This document shows positions 1-8,860 of a stretch of DNA of 41,689 bases, piece after piece (within the stretch, counting starts at the first letter, position 1; each line of letters starts with the position of its first letter). The DNA is from Lachnospiraceae bacterium. GTDB taxonomy: Bacteria; Bacillota; Clostridia; Lachnospirales; Lachnospiraceae. The stretch covers positions 1 to 41,689 of the forward strand of contig JAFWRC010000172.1 of assembly GCA_017508825.1 (NCBI GenBank). Direction: 5' to 3'. The notes beneath the pieces were generated by a model, which ran no database searches, was not told where the DNA came from, and saw only the letters and a program-made list of their open reading frames with translations. Position numbers and translations under genes: made by a program.

Positions 1-43
1 CGATATTTTTCCATAGTTTTCGTACTATTTCACAGAATCTTAA

Positions 44-90
44 CAAAACAAAAAGCAAAAATACCCTCGCATCTTACGATGTAAGGGTAT
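44..90 (-). terminator. Rho-independent terminator after the DUF6465 gene
   Basis: An imperfect hairpin (outer arms ATACCCT and AGGGTAT) is followed on the minus strand by a T-rich tract at 44-60. It lies about 45 nt past the stop codon of the small DUF6465 gene. It probably ends the carA-carB-queH-argS-DUF6465 run. Confidence 0.75.
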
Positions 91-132
91 GGATACCGTT
101 CTGAAATGTTCCTGCGTTTCCGTTTTTGCGTG

Positions 133-357
133 TCACAGTGCCACGCTGCCGGTTACCTTGCCGCCGTTTGCCGTGTAGTATGCCTTGCCGTCTTCCGGTT
201 TCACATACACTTTAATGTCACTCAGTTTTTCTTTATGATTGGCCTTATAATCCGCCTTAGCCTTCTCGGATACTTCCGCCATATCATATTTCCGGTCGGC
301 AACTTCCAAAAATACATTCACTTTTGCATTCAGTTCCGGTGTTACGATCTCTGCCAT
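133..357 (-). CDS. DUF6465 family small protein
   Basis: This is a 74-residue soluble protein with no signal peptide or membrane segment. The C-terminal half (DIKVYVKPEDGKAYY, then a Gly-rich end) matches my recollection of DUF6465, a family common in Lachnospiraceae with no known function. Longer family members carry a Lys/Ala-rich N-terminal tail; this copy lacks it and consists of the conserved domain only. The ATG is preceded by a strong AGGAGGT site, so the start is well supported. It lies downstream of argS on the same strand, separated by a 128-nt spacer with palindromes, and is followed by a terminator. The family assignment is from memory of the motif; the function is unknown. Confidence 0.75.
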   Translation of the reverse strand: MAEIVTPELNAKVNVFLEVADRKYDMAEVSEKAKADYKANHKEKLSDIKVYVKPEDGKAYYTANGGKVTGSVAL

Positions 358-414
358 CTCCCTTACCTCCTCATGCTATATGTATCAATTCTGCTACATC
401 GCAAGGACTCCCCC

Positions 415-480
415 CCATAAATGGGTCCCCCCTCGCGAATATCCTAAGGCATCCTCCCGCAAGCGGGCCCCTCCTTAGGA
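415..480. repeat. Palindromes in the argS-DUF6465 spacer
   Basis: The arms TCCTAAGG and CCTTAGGA at 442-480 enclose a second stem (CCCGC/GCGGG). A smaller stem (CCCAT/ATGGG) at 415-427 lies inside a run of C's, so the minus strand is G-rich there. Neither stem is followed by a T tract on the minus strand, so neither is a standard terminator. They sit 57-84 nt upstream of the DUF6465 start codon. Confidence 0.6.
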
Positions 481-485
481 TGAAT

Positions 486-2291
486 TCACATCCTCTCCGG
501 TGCTTCAAAGCCGAGCATTCCGATGCATTCTTCCATTACGCCCAGCACGCCGTGCAACAATGCGATATAACCTGCCTTCTTCTCCGCATCCGGCTCAGTC
601 AGGATCTTGGTGCCGTGATAGAACGAATTGAAGTCATTTGCCAGCTGGTACAGATAAGCACATACCTTATGCGGTGCACGCTCGGCACTTGCGTCCTCGA
701 TCATCTGCGGGAAGGCCGTTACGGAACGCAGCAGATCCTTCTGTGCGTTATCTTCCGGAGTCAGCAGCCGGCTGGCTTCCGTTCCGCCCGATTCTTTGTT
801 CTTACGCAGAATGGATTTGATACGGGCCATGGTATACAGCAGGTACGGGCCGGTATTGCCCTCGGATGCCGTAAAGCGTTCCACATCAAACACATAATCC
901 TTGGATGCCTGATTGGACAGGTCACCGTACTTCAACGCTGCCAATGCCGTGATCTTTGCAGTCTGTCTTGCCTCTTCTTCGGACATCTTGGCGTCCGGAC
1001 TCTCCGTTTCACGGATCTTTGCATACATATTCTCTTCGATCTCGGCGATCAGTGCCTGCAGCCGCAGCACACCGCCGTCTCTGGTCTTAAACGGCTTTCC
1101 GCCCGGTCCGTTCATGGTACCGAAACCGATAAACTCCAGCCCGGTCTCTTCCCGTACCAGCCCGCACTTTCTTGCGCAACGGAATACCTGTTCAAAATGC
1201 AGTTCCTGGCGTTTGTCCACCACATACAGCACCTTATCCGGCTTTAATTCCCGCTCACGCCACGACAGCGTTGCCAGGTCCGTGGTATCATAGTTTGCCG
1301 CACCGTCGCTCTTTAAGACCATACAGGGCGGTATCTCTTTCTTATCCGTTTCTTCCTTGACATCTACCACCAAAGCCCCGTTGGAGATATAAGCCAGGCC
1401 TTTCGCCTTCATATCCTCCACCATCTCCGGGATCATATCATTGACATCACTCTCCCCCATCCACAGGTCAAATTCGATGTCCATCTTCTTATAGTTTTCT
1501 TTCAGATCCGGCAGAGACACTTCCATAATGTGCTTCCAGATCTGACGATAGCCTCTGCGCCCCTGCTGCATCTCACGGGTGGCCTTCAGCGCACGCGCAT
1601 GAAATTCCTTTGCAGCCTCGGTCAGTTCACCGTTCTCATCCTTTACCTTGCTCTTGGCACTGGCAGCCGGATAGATCTCCTCCAGCTCGGTTAATGTGAA
1701 CGGAGACTCTGCCGGATACTCTCCGGTATAAGATTCATCAAAATACGGCAGTTCCGGCTTGCGCTCCTGCAGTTCTGTAATGATCAGACCCATCTGTGTG
1801 CCCCAGTCCCCCAGATGCACATCACCGATCACTTCGTGTCCCGCATAACGCAGGATCCGTTTAACGCTCTCACCGATGATCGCCGGACGAAGGTGTCCGA
1901 CATGCAGCGGCTTAGCCACATTCGGCCCGCCGTAGTCGATCACGATCTTTTCTTTTTTCGCCGGCGCTTCCACACCATATTTGTCCGCTGCAAACATATC
2001 GCTGACATAATCTGCCAGATAGGCTGCGTTCAGTTTCAGATTCAAAAAGCCCGGCATAACAGCCTCTACGGAAGCGAACGCCTTGGAATCCTTTAGCTGC
2101 TCTGCTACCTCATTTGCAATATCAATGGGCTTTTTGCCGTACTTCTTGGCTCCGGCCATAGCGCCGTTGCACTGGTATTCGCACAGATCCGGACGATTGC
2201 TCACGCTCACGCGTCCGAGTGCGGCATCGTAGCCTGCTTTCTCAAATGCTGCCTGTACCTCTTCCGAGATCTGGGTAAGGAATTTCTTCAT
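486..2291 (-). CDS. argS: Arginyl-tRNA synthetase
   Basis: Class I aminoacyl-tRNA synthetase that charges tRNA-Arg in the cytoplasm. The 601 residues fit the family. The N-terminal Add-1-like tRNA-binding region covers about residues 1-100. The HIGH signature appears as HVGH at 130-133, after the usual Gly-Gly-Pro-Asn segment. A Rossmann core follows, with a KMSKS-like loop seen as KPFKTRDGG. The C-terminal DALR anticodon-binding helical domain covers about the last 120 residues. The start codon overlaps the queH stop in an ATGA arrangement, so the two genes are translationally coupled. No T-box leader is visible. Confidence 0.97.
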   Translation of the reverse strand: MKKFLTQISEEVQAAFEKAGYDAALGRVSVSNRPDLCEYQCNGAMAGAKKYGKKPIDIANEVAEQLKDSKAFASVEAVMPGFLNLKLNAAYLADYVSDMFAADKYGVEAPAKKEKIVIDYGGPNVAKPLHVGHLRPAIIGESVKRILRYAGHEVIGDVHLGDWGTQMGLIITELQERKPELPYFDESYTGEYPAESPFTLTELEEIYPAASAKSKVKDENGELTEAAKEFHARALKATREMQQGRRGYRQIWKHIMEVSLPDLKENYKKMDIEFDLWMGESDVNDMIPEMVEDMKAKGLAYISNGALVVDVKEETDKKEIPPCMVLKSDGAANYDTTDLATLSWRERELKPDKVLYVVDKRQELHFEQVFRCARKCGLVREETGLEFIGFGTMNGPGGKPFKTRDGGVLRLQALIAEIEENMYAKIRETESPDAKMSEEEARQTAKITALAALKYGDLSNQASKDYVFDVERFTASEGNTGPYLLYTMARIKSILRKNKESGGTEASRLLTPEDNAQKDLLRSVTAFPQMIEDASAERAPHKVCAYLYQLANDFNSFYHGTKILTEPDAEKKAGYIALLHGVLGVMEECIGMLGFEAPERM

Positions 2292-2944
2292 GTATGGTTC
2301 TCCTCGATTTTTCTCTTTTGCTCTTCACGTTCGGCTTTGCTGAAGGCGCAGCCGCAATAGTCCTGCCGGTAAAGATCGTATTTCTGCGACAGTTCGATGG
2401 ATCGCTTGTATCCGTTCTTCTTCTTAAAATCTGAAGGCAGGAATGTGATCCCGTATCGCTCCCCCATCTCACGCCCGATGGTATTGAGTAACGGTGCGTT
2501 TTTTAAAGGCGATATGGTCAGCGATGTGGTGTAATAGTCAAAACCGTTCTGTGCCGCATATTCCGCCGCAACGGATAAGCGCAGCCGGAAACATTTTTCA
2601 CAGCGTTCGCCGCCTTCCGGACATTTCTCCAGGCCCCTGGATGCTTCTAAGAATCGCTGTGGTTCGTAAGCACCTTCCATAAAGGAAGCCGTACGCCCGA
2701 TGTCCTTCCCCAGCGCTTCGATCAACCGCTGCTGTTCCGCTGCCCGGTGCCGGTATTCCGCTTCCTCCGTGATGTTCGGATTGTAGTAAAACACCGTGAT
2801 ATCAAAATGTTCCAGCAGATATTCCAGACAGTAACTGGAACACGGTGCACAGCAGGTATGCAAGAGCAATTTGGGGCGCTTGCCCTGCTCGCGCGCTAAA
2901 ACTTCTTCCAATTGCTTTTGGTAATTTGTTTTCGTTGCTGTCAT
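2288..2944 (-). CDS. queH: Epoxyqueuosine reductase QueH
   Basis: Catalyses the last step of queuosine synthesis, reducing epoxyqueuosine in tRNA. QueH (formerly DUF208) is the non-orthologous replacement of QueG. The 218 residues contain the family Cys motifs: HTCCAPCS near residues 29-36, a CEKCFRLR segment near 115, and a CGC motif near 198. These are expected to bind an Fe-S cluster and a second metal. A YYNPNI segment and a TSLTISPLKN segment are also typical. The gene overlaps argS by 4 nt. Upstream is a 194-nt spacer rich in palindromes that separates it from carB. Confidence 0.93.
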   Translation of the reverse strand: MTATKTNYQKQLEEVLAREQGKRPKLLLHTCCAPCSSYCLEYLLEHFDITVFYYNPNITEEAEYRHRAAEQQRLIEALGKDIGRTASFMEGAYEPQRFLEASRGLEKCPEGGERCEKCFRLRLSVAAEYAAQNGFDYYTTSLTISPLKNAPLLNTIGREMGERYGITFLPSDFKKKNGYKRSIELSQKYDLYRQDYCGCAFSKAEREEQKRKIEENHT

Positions 2945-2969
2945 ATATCTTTTCTACACGGATACCTTC

Positions 2970-3003
2970 GAATTGCTCCGTTGCTACGCAACTCCCGCAA
3001 TTC
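2970..3003. repeat. Nested palindrome upstream of queH
   Basis: The outer arms GAATTGC and GCAATTC enclose an inner perfect stem GTTGC-TAC-GCAAC. It lies 25 nt upstream of the queH start codon and is followed by TTCAGCAACC, which resembles the TTCAGAACC core of other spacer palindromes in this window. Confidence 0.7.
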
Positions 3004-3067
3004 AGCAACCATTCGCAATCCGCTTCGATGCCTGATTGGCATCTTGCTGCTTGCTCATGTTTGCGCG

Positions 3068-3124
3068 GTTCTCGGCATATACGTCCGCAAACTGCAAGCA
3101 GTTTCGGCCGCATTTGCTGAGAAC
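3068..3124. repeat. 57-nt imperfect palindrome downstream of carB
   Basis: The arms begin GTTCTCGGCA and end TGCTGAGAAC, with a central AAACTGC-AA-GCAGTTT stem. It starts 14 nt past the carB stop on the minus strand. There is no T tract after it, so it is not a canonical intrinsic terminator. It may act as a 3' stabilising hairpin. Confidence 0.65.
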
Positions 3125-3138
3125 CTTATGGTATCATA

Positions 3139-4821
3139 TCATAAAATCTTGGTAATATCCACTAATTCTAACGCGTCTTCGTTTTCCTTGGCTTCCAGGC
3201 TGGTCAGAAGGGCATTTGCCGTATCCAGACTGGTCAGACAGTTCACTCCGGTCTCAATGGCCGTACGGCGGATCAGGAAGCCGTCACGGGACTTATCGCG
3301 CCCCTGGGTCGGGGTATCGATCACCAGGTCGATACGGTGGCCCAGCAGCAGGTCCATGACCGTCGGGGATTCCTGATGGATCTTATTGACCTTACGTGCC
3401 TTTACACCGGAATCATTCAGTGCTGCTGCCGTAGAGCGTGTTGCATAGATGGTGTATCCCAGCTTTGCAAAGCGGCGTCCGATGGAGATTGCCTCGCCCT
3501 TGTCGGCATCCTTTACGGTAATGATGATCTGCTTGTGCTTCGGCAGATCAAAGCCCGCACCGATAAATGCTTTGTACAGCGCTTCGTCAAAGGTTCTGCC
3601 GATACCCAGACACTCACCGGTGGATTTCATTTCCGGCCCTAAGCTGATCTCGGCACCACGGATCTTCTCAAAGGAGAATACCGGCATCTTGATCGCGATA
3701 TGTCCTGCATTCGGCTGCAGTCCCGGTTCATAGCCCAGCTCTTTGATCTTCTTGCCCAGGATCACCTGCGTCGCAAGATCCACGATGGGGATACCCGTTA
3801 CCTTACTGATATATGGCACGGTACGGGAAGATCTCGGGTTCACCTCGATGACATACACTTCTTCACTGATAGCAATAAACTGGATATTGATGAGGCCCTT
3901 TACATGCAGCGCCTTTGCCAGTCTTCTTGAATATTCCGCGATACGCTCCTTTACGGTATCCGCAATGGTATGTGCCGGATATACGGAGATGGAGTCACCG
4001 GAATGCACGCCGGTACGCTCTACGTGCTCCATAATGCCCGGGATCAGGATGTCTTCGCCGTCGCATACGGCATCCACTTCCAGTTCCTTACCCATCAAAT
4101 ATTTATCTACGAGCACCGGATGCTCCTGAGTATAGCGGTTGATGACCGCCATAAATTCTTCTACTTCCGCATCGGAAAGTGCGATCTGCATGCCCTGTCC
4201 GCCCAGTACATAAGAAGGCCGTACCAGTACCGGATATCCCAGACGATTGGCCACTGCCTTTGCTTCCTCTGCGGTAAATACGGTGCCGCCGGCTGCGCGC
4301 GGGATCCCGGTTTCTTCCAGGATGCGGTCGAACAGCTCACGGTCTTCTGCCGCATCCACATCCTCAGCCTTGGTGCCCAGGATCTCCACGCCCATCTTCA
4401 TCAGCGCTTCCGTCAGCTTGATGGCCGTCTGTCCGCCGAACTGTACCACAGCGCCGTCCGGTTTCTCAATGTCTACGATATTTTCCACATCTTCCGGTGT
4501 CAACGGCTCAAAATACAGCTTATCCGCGATATCAAAGTCCGTGCTGACGGTCTCCGGGTTGTTATTTACAATGATGGTCTCGTATCCTGCTCTTGCAAAC
4601 GCCCAGGTGGCATGTACGGAGCAATAGTCAAATTCCACACCCTGTCCGATACGGATGGGGCCGGAACCGAGTACCATGACTTTCTTGCGGCCCTTGCTCT
4701 CCGGCAGGGATTCGTTCTCGCCGTCAAATACAGAATAGTAATACGGTGTCTCTGCCGCAAACTCTGCCGCACAGGTATCTACCGTCTTAAATGCCGCGTG
4801 GATGCCGAACTGATCACGCAA
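3139..4821 (-). CDS. carB: Carbamoyl-phosphate synthase large subunit, C-terminal part (frameshifted)
   Basis: C-terminal half of CarB. It contains the carbamoyl-phosphate-synthesising ATP-grasp module (starting at [10 protein letters not shown], with [12 protein letters not shown]) and the C-terminal MGS-like allosteric domain (about the last 140 residues). CarB makes carbamoyl phosphate for pyrimidines and arginine. The frame is shifted relative to the upstream part: one base is missing near 4831-4845 on the minus strand. The only start for this reading frame near the break is a TTG at 4821, inside what should be a continuous protein and without a convincing ribosome binding site. Together the two parts would give about 1068 residues, the normal CarB length. 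Split CarB proteins exist naturally in Aquifex and some methanogens, but a mutation or sequencing error is more likely here. Confidence 0.9.
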   Translation of the reverse strand: MRDQFGIHAAFKTVDTCAAEFAAETPYYYSVFDGENESLPESKGRKKVMVLGSGPIRIGQGVEFDYCSVHATWAFARAGYETIIVNNNPETVSTDFDIADKLYFEPLTPEDVENIVDIEKPDGAVVQFGGQTAIKLTEALMKMGVEILGTKAEDVDAAEDRELFDRILEETGIPRAAGGTVFTAEEAKAVANRLGYPVLVRPSYVLGGQGMQIALSDAEVEEFMAVINRYTQEHPVLVDKYLMGKELEVDAVCDGEDILIPGIMEHVERTGVHSGDSISVYPAHTIADTVKERIAEYSRRLAKALHVKGLINIQFIAISEEVYVIEVNPRSSRTVPYISKVTGIPIVDLATQVILGKKIKELGYEPGLQPNAGHIAIKMPVFSFEKIRGAEISLGPEMKSTGECLGIGRTFDEALYKAFIGAGFDLPKHKQIIITVKDADKGEAISIGRRFAKLGYTIYATRSTAAALNDSGVKARKVNKIHQESPTVMDLLLGHRIDLVIDTPTQGRDKSRDGFLIRRTAIETGVNCLTSLDTANALLTSLEAKENEDALELVDITKIL

Positions 4822-6344
4822 TGCCTTGATGTCTTCTCTTCCTTGCCGGACAGTCTGGCGATCACATTGTCCGGGAACTCCAGCCGCTTTGCTTCCCGCA
4901 GCAGCTCCTCGGTCAGCTCTTCGGACTCCAGTCTCGTTTCCATCTCGGTCAGGATCGCGATCTTATCAATGAACCAGTTGTCCACCATGGTGATACGGTG
5001 GATATCCTCATAAGAAATGCCCTTGCGCACTGCTTCTGCGATCACGAAGATACGCATATCATCTACCTTCTGCAGACGATCCAGCAGTTCTTCTTTGGAC
5101 AGCGCGGAAAAGTCATAAGAGCGCAGGCAGTCCACGTGCTGCTCCAGAGAACGCAGTGCCTTCATCAGGCCGCCCTCAAAGTTGGTGCTGATGCTCATGA
5201 CCTCACCAGTTGCCTTCATCTGTGTAGTCAGGGTACGCTTTGCTGTCAGGAACTTATCAAACGGAAGACGCGGCATCTTGACCACGCAATAGTCCAGGGC
5301 CGGCTCAAAGCTGGCGTAGGTCTTGCCGGTCACCGCATTCTTGATCTCATCCAGGGTATAGCCCAAGGCGATCTTTGCGGATACCTTGGCGATGGGATAT
5401 CCGGTCGCCTTGGAGGCCAGTGCCGAGGAACGACTCACACGAGGGTTAACTTCGATGACACAATATTCAAAACTGGTGGGATGCAGCGCAAACTGTACAT
5501 TACATCCGCCCGTGATGCCCAGGGCGCTGATGATATTGAGTGCTGAGGAACGCAGCATCTGATATTCCTTATCCGATAAGGTCTGGCTCGGTGCCACAAC
5601 GATGGAGTCACCGGTATGTACGCCCACCGGATCGATATTTTCCATATTGCAGACGGTGATCACGTTGCCGGCGCTGTCTCGCATTACCTCATACTCGATC
5701 TCTTTCCAGCCGGCGATGCAGCGCTCCACCAGTACCTGTCCCACGCGGGAAAGACGCAGGCCGTTCTCCAGGATCTCTTCCAGTTCCACCTGATTGTGCG
5801 CGATACCGCCGCCGCTGCCGCCCAGGGTATAGGCCGGACGCAGTACCACGGGGTAACCGATCGTTTTGGTAAATGCCACACCGTCTTCCACGGTCTCTAC
5901 CACCTTGGACGGTGCACACGGTTCGCCGATTGCTTCCATCGTATCCTTAAATGCCTGCCGGTCTTCCGCCTTACGGATCGTCTCTGCCGTCGTTCCCAGC
6001 AGTCGCACATTATGCTCTTTTAAGAAACCGCTCTCCTCGAGTTCCATACCGAGGTTCAAGCCCGCCTGTCCGCCCATATTCGGCAGGATGCTGTCCGGCT
6101 TTTCCTTCAGGATCAGTTTCTTGAGCACTTCGATCGTCAGCGGCTCGATATATACGTGATCCGCGATATCTCCGTCGGTCATGATCGTCGCCGGGTTGGA
6201 ATTGATCAGTACCACTTCCACGCCTTCTTCTTTCAAAGAACGGCAGGCCTGGGTACCTGCATAGTCAAACTCGGCTGCCTGGCCGATCACGATCGGTCCC
6301 GAACCGATCACCAGTACTTTTTTTACATCAGGATTCTTAGGCAT
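4779..6344 (-). CDS. carB: Carbamoyl-phosphate synthase large subunit, N-terminal part (frameshifted)
   Basis: N-terminal half of CarB: carboxyphosphate-synthesising ATP-grasp module ([15 protein letters not shown] near the start, [19 protein letters not shown]), then the oligomerisation domain. About 18 residues at the end, after SGKEE, are out of frame and end at a premature stop (4779). Restoring one base in the GA-rich stretch near 4831-4845 joins it to the C-terminal part in the order expected for CarB. The start at 6344 (MPKNPDVKK) is preferred over an upstream start because GAGGGAG lies 8 nt before it. carA is upstream, separated by an unusually long 214-nt palindrome-rich spacer. Whether the break is real decides if this strain can make its own carbamoyl phosphate. 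Confidence 0.92.
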   Translation of the reverse strand: MPKNPDVKKVLVIGSGPIVIGQAAEFDYAGTQACRSLKEEGVEVVLINSNPATIMTDGDIADHVYIEPLTIEVLKKLILKEKPDSILPNMGGQAGLNLGMELEESGFLKEHNVRLLGTTAETIRKAEDRQAFKDTMEAIGEPCAPSKVVETVEDGVAFTKTIGYPVVLRPAYTLGGSGGGIAHNQVELEEILENGLRLSRVGQVLVERCIAGWKEIEYEVMRDSAGNVITVCNMENIDPVGVHTGDSIVVAPSQTLSDKEYQMLRSSALNIISALGITGGCNVQFALHPTSFEYCVIEVNPRVSRSSALASKATGYPIAKVSAKIALGYTLDEIKNAVTGKTYASFEPALDYCVVKMPRLPFDKFLTAKRTLTTQMKATGEVMSISTNFEGGLMKALRSLEQHVDCLRSYDFSALSKEELLDRLQKVDDMRIFVIAEAVRKGISYEDIHRITMVDNWFIDKIAILTEMETRLESEELTEELLREAKRLEFPDNVIARLSGKEEKTSRHCVISSASTRHLRR

Positions 6345-6389
6345 TTTCTTAACTCCCTCTACTATGATCACACAATGAACGGACAGGAT

Positions 6390-6422
6390 AACTGTTCAGA
6401 ACCCGCAGGGTTCTAAACAGTT
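6390..6422. repeat. TTCAGAACC-core palindrome upstream of carB
   Basis: The arms AACTGTT and AACAGTT surround AGAACCC-GC-AGGGTTCT, a nearly perfect 33-nt dyad. It lies 45 nt upstream of the carB start codon. Its left half contains the TTCAGAACC core also seen at 27745, 39725 and 40590. Confidence 0.75.
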
Positions 6423-6424
6423 AC

Positions 6425-6467
6425 GGCAGCCTGCATTTAAATTTTGCTTCGCAAAGAGCAGGCTGCC
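6425..6467. repeat. Second palindrome in the carA-carB spacer
   Basis: The perfect 10-bp arms GGCAGCCTGC and GCAGGCTGCC enclose a smaller stem TTTGC-TTC-GCAAA. There is no T tract on either strand. It begins 2 nt after the preceding palindrome. Confidence 0.7.
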
Positions 6468-6517
6468 ATCGCCCGCTTTACTCTTTTGTACGCCCTCAGC
6501 AGCAAGTGCTTCGGGCT

Positions 6518-6565
6518 GTTATAAACCGGACAGGATTCCATTACGAACCCTGTCCGGTTTATAAC
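6518..6565. repeat. 17-bp perfect palindrome overlapping the carA stop codon
   Basis: The arms GTTATAAACCGGACAGG and CCTGTCCGGTTTATAAC are exact complements over 17 bp, with a 14-nt loop. The arm at 6549-6565 contains the carA stop codon (6559-6561). No T tract follows on the minus strand, so the hairpin may stabilise or process the mRNA rather than end it. Confidence 0.75.
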
Positions 6566-7716
6566 ATCTCTATGAAACGGTCAAACAGATAACCGGAGTC
6601 CTGCGGTCCCGGACATGCTTCCGGGTGGAACTGTACAGTAAAGACTTTCTTTCCGGTATAATTCAGTCCCTCGTTGGTCCCGTCATTTACATTGATAAAT
6701 GCAGGTGTCGCCACCTTCGGATCCAGGCTGTCCATATCTACCACATAACCATGGTTCTGGGAAGAAATATACACCCGTCCGTCGGCCAGATCCTTCACCG
6801 GATGGTTACCGCCGCGGTGTCCGTATTTCAATTTATAAGTATTCGCGCCGGTCGCCAGAGCCATCAGCTGATGCCCCAGACAGATTGCAAAAATAGGCAC
6901 ATCGCTCTCATAGAGCTTACGCACCTCATCGATGATCGTTCCGCAGTCCTTGGGATCCCCGGGGCCATTGGAAAGCATGATGCCGTCCGGATTGCTTTTC
7001 AGGATCTCGTCTGCGCTGGTTGTTGCCGGATATACCGTCACTTCACAGCCGCGCTGTGCTAAGGAACGCACGATATTGATCTTCAGTCCCAGATCCAGCA
7101 TGGCGATCTTCTTACCTGCGCCATTCAGTTTCTTTACCATACTCGGCCGCTTCTCTTTTTCTCCCGTATAAACAGAGCTGCCCGAGATCGGTCCGTTCTC
7201 TTCCAGAGTTTTGGATCCCTGCACTACATATTTTTCCTTACAGGTCACCTTCTTTACCACTTCGCCGGTCTTATACGCCGCTAAACGCGCCTTAACCTCC
7301 GCCATATCATAGTCGGCATTGGTGGTGATCAGACCGTTCATGGTACCGCTGTCACGCAAAAGACGCGTGAGTGCTCTGGTATCGATCCCTGCTATTCCCG
7401 GGATCTCATATTTTTCCAGAAATTCCTGTATTGTCATATCGGTCCGGAAATTGCTCGGCATACGAGACAGTTCCCGAACGATCAGTCCGTCCAGCCAGGG
7501 GCGCACGGATTCCATGTCCTCCGTGACAATTCCGTAATTGCCGATCAAAGGATAAGTCATGCACACCGCCTGTCCTGCATAGGACGGGTCTGTTAAAACT
7601 TCCGGGTATCCTGCCATAGAAGTATTAAATACGATCTCGCTGACGACGTCTTTGTCCGCTCCGATATGTGTGCCGGAAAATACCGTACCGTCTTCCAGTA
7701 TCAAAAATGCTTTCAT
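6559..7716 (-). CDS. carA: Carbamoyl-phosphate synthase small subunit
   Basis: Glutamine-hydrolysing subunit of carbamoyl-phosphate synthase, which passes ammonia to CarB. The 385 residues start with the CPSase small-chain domain (FLILEDGTVFSG, then NTSMAGYPEVLTDPSY). A class I glutamine amidotransferase domain follows, with LSNGPGDP, the nucleophile Cys in AICLGHQL, and the His/Glu of FHPEACPGP. The start at 7716 is chosen because GGAGG lies 5 nt upstream; the ATG at 7728 has no ribosome binding site. A sigma-A promoter lies 46-74 nt upstream. The leader is too short for a PyrR-type attenuator. Confidence 0.96.
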   Translation of the reverse strand: MKAFLILEDGTVFSGTHIGADKDVVSEIVFNTSMAGYPEVLTDPSYAGQAVCMTYPLIGNYGIVTEDMESVRPWLDGLIVRELSRMPSNFRTDMTIQEFLEKYEIPGIAGIDTRALTRLLRDSGTMNGLITTNADYDMAEVKARLAAYKTGEVVKKVTCKEKYVVQGSKTLEENGPISGSSVYTGEKEKRPSMVKKLNGAGKKIAMLDLGLKINIVRSLAQRGCEVTVYPATTSADEILKSNPDGIMLSNGPGDPKDCGTIIDEVRKLYESDVPIFAICLGHQLMALATGANTYKLKYGHRGGNHPVKDLADGRVYISSQNHGYVVDMDSLDPKVATPAFINVNDGTNEGLNYTGKKVFTVQFHPEACPGPQDSGYLFDRFIEML

Positions 7717-7761
7717 CCGTGCCTCCACATTAGATATAGATATGAAATTTTGATCTGTGTT

Positions 7762-7790
7762 ATTCTAGCACAAGATATAGACCATGGCAA
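7762..7790 (-). promoter_or_regulatory. Sigma-A promoter of carA
   Basis: On the minus strand a -35 TTGCCA and -10 TAGAAT are separated by 17 bp. They point at carA and give a leader of about 40 nt. Confidence 0.75.
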
Positions 7791-7847
7791 GAAAAATCGA
7801 CTTCACATTTTTTTCACACGAAAAAAGGTGCTGTTCACTCAATTTCC

Positions 7848-7876
7848 TTGCAATAGAACGGACTATCGATTAAAAT
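7848..7876 (+). promoter_or_regulatory. Sigma-A promoter of the moxR operon
   Basis: A -35 TTGCAA and -10 TAAAAT are separated by 17 bp. They lie 37 nt upstream of the MoxR start codon and are divergent from the carA promoter. Confidence 0.75.
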
Positions 7877-7912
7877 GAATAAGATAATTCTTTGCGGAAG
7901 GAAACTTAGAAA

Positions 7913-8842
7913 ATGAATCAGGTACCAAATGAACTTTTAAACGAGATCCGAAAGGTGATCCATGGTAAAGATGAAGTGATCAAGCTGACACTCTGCGCGA
8001 TCTTTGCCGGCGGACATGTATTATTGGAAGATATCCCCGGCGTAGGAAAGACCACGCTCGCCGTTTCCATCTCCAGGGCGCTCTCTATGGATTACCGCCG
8101 TGTACAGTTCACTCCGGATGTTCTCCCGAGTGACCTGCTCGGTTTTCAGTTATATGACAAAGCCAGCGGTGAATTCCGTTTCCAGGAGGGTTCCATTTAC
8201 ACCAATCTCTTCCTTGCCGACGAGATCAACCGTACTTCTCCGAAAACACAATCCGCTCTTCTGGAAGTTATGGAAGAGCGTCATGCGACCGTAGAAGGGG
8301 TAACCCGTGAAGTACCGCAGCCGTTCTTCGTGCTGGCAACACAGAACCCCTTCGGTTCCTCCGGTACCCAGAAGCTGCCGGAATCCCAGCTGGACCGTTT
8401 TATGATCTGCTTAACCATGGGCTATCCTGATCAGGAAAACGCCATTGCGATCCTGAAAGGCGATTCTTCCATCGATATGACCGGCATTCGGCAGGTGATC
8501 GATACAGCAGGTCTTTTGCAGATCCAAAAGACCGTTCACGATCTGCATGTGGACGAAAGCCTGTATGAATATGTCGTGGCTCTGACCGAAGCAACCCGTA
8601 ATCCGGAATACTTTGCTCTCGGCTTAAGCCCCCGCGGATCCATCGCACTGATGAAGATGGCTCGTGCTTATGCCTGGTTTGCCGGCCGTGATTTTGTACT
8701 GCCGGAAGATATCCACGATATCTTCCATAGTGTAGCCGGACACAGAGTGCGTCTGAATGCCCAGTCCAAAGCCGGCGGTCTGACCGTGGACGAACTGCTG
8801 GATAACGTGCTGAAACAGGTATCCATTCCCCGGATCAACTGA
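7913..8842 (+). CDS. MoxR family AAA+ ATPase
   Basis: MoxR-type AAA+ ATPase, thought to act as a chaperone for assembly or activation of partner proteins, usually encoded with DUF58 and transglutaminase proteins as here. The 309 residues show Walker A GVGKTT at 43-48, Walker B LADEIN at 101-106 with the following Arg/Thr-Ser-Pro segment, a sensor-1 region ATQNPF, and the C-terminal AAA lid. It is soluble. The start has GGAAGGAAA upstream. It is the first gene of a three-gene plus-strand operon; the DUF58 gene begins 18 nt later. Confidence 0.93.
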   Translation: MNQVPNELLNEIRKVIHGKDEVIKLTLCAIFAGGHVLLEDIPGVGKTTLAVSISRALSMDYRRVQFTPDVLPSDLLGFQLYDKASGEFRFQEGSIYTNLFLADEINRTSPKTQSALLEVMEERHATVEGVTREVPQPFFVLATQNPFGSSGTQKLPESQLDRFMICLTMGYPDQENAIAILKGDSSIDMTGIRQVIDTAGLLQIQKTVHDLHVDESLYEYVVALTEATRNPEYFALGLSPRGSIALMKMARAYAWFAGRDFVLPEDIHDIFHSVAGHRVRLNAQSKAGGLTVDELLDNVLKQVSIPRIN

Positions 8843-8860
8843 TACGGGCGTGACAATGCT

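Noticed and set aside
410-436. G-quadruplex on the minus strand near DUF6465
   Set aside because: Only two long G tracts are present with a short G-poor stretch between them, which is not enough for a confident intramolecular quadruplex.
4831-4845. Programmed -1 frameshift in carB
   Set aside because: There is no XXXYYYZ slippery heptamer and no convincing downstream structure; a mutation or sequencing error fits better.
3970-5013. Long plus-strand reading frame opposite carB
   Set aside because: It is a shadow of carB: carB has clear domains on the other strand, and this frame has no recognisable motif or ribosome binding site.
7717-7761. PyrR attenuator or other riboswitch in front of carA
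   Set aside because: The leader is only about 40 nt and forms no clear terminator/antiterminator pair.
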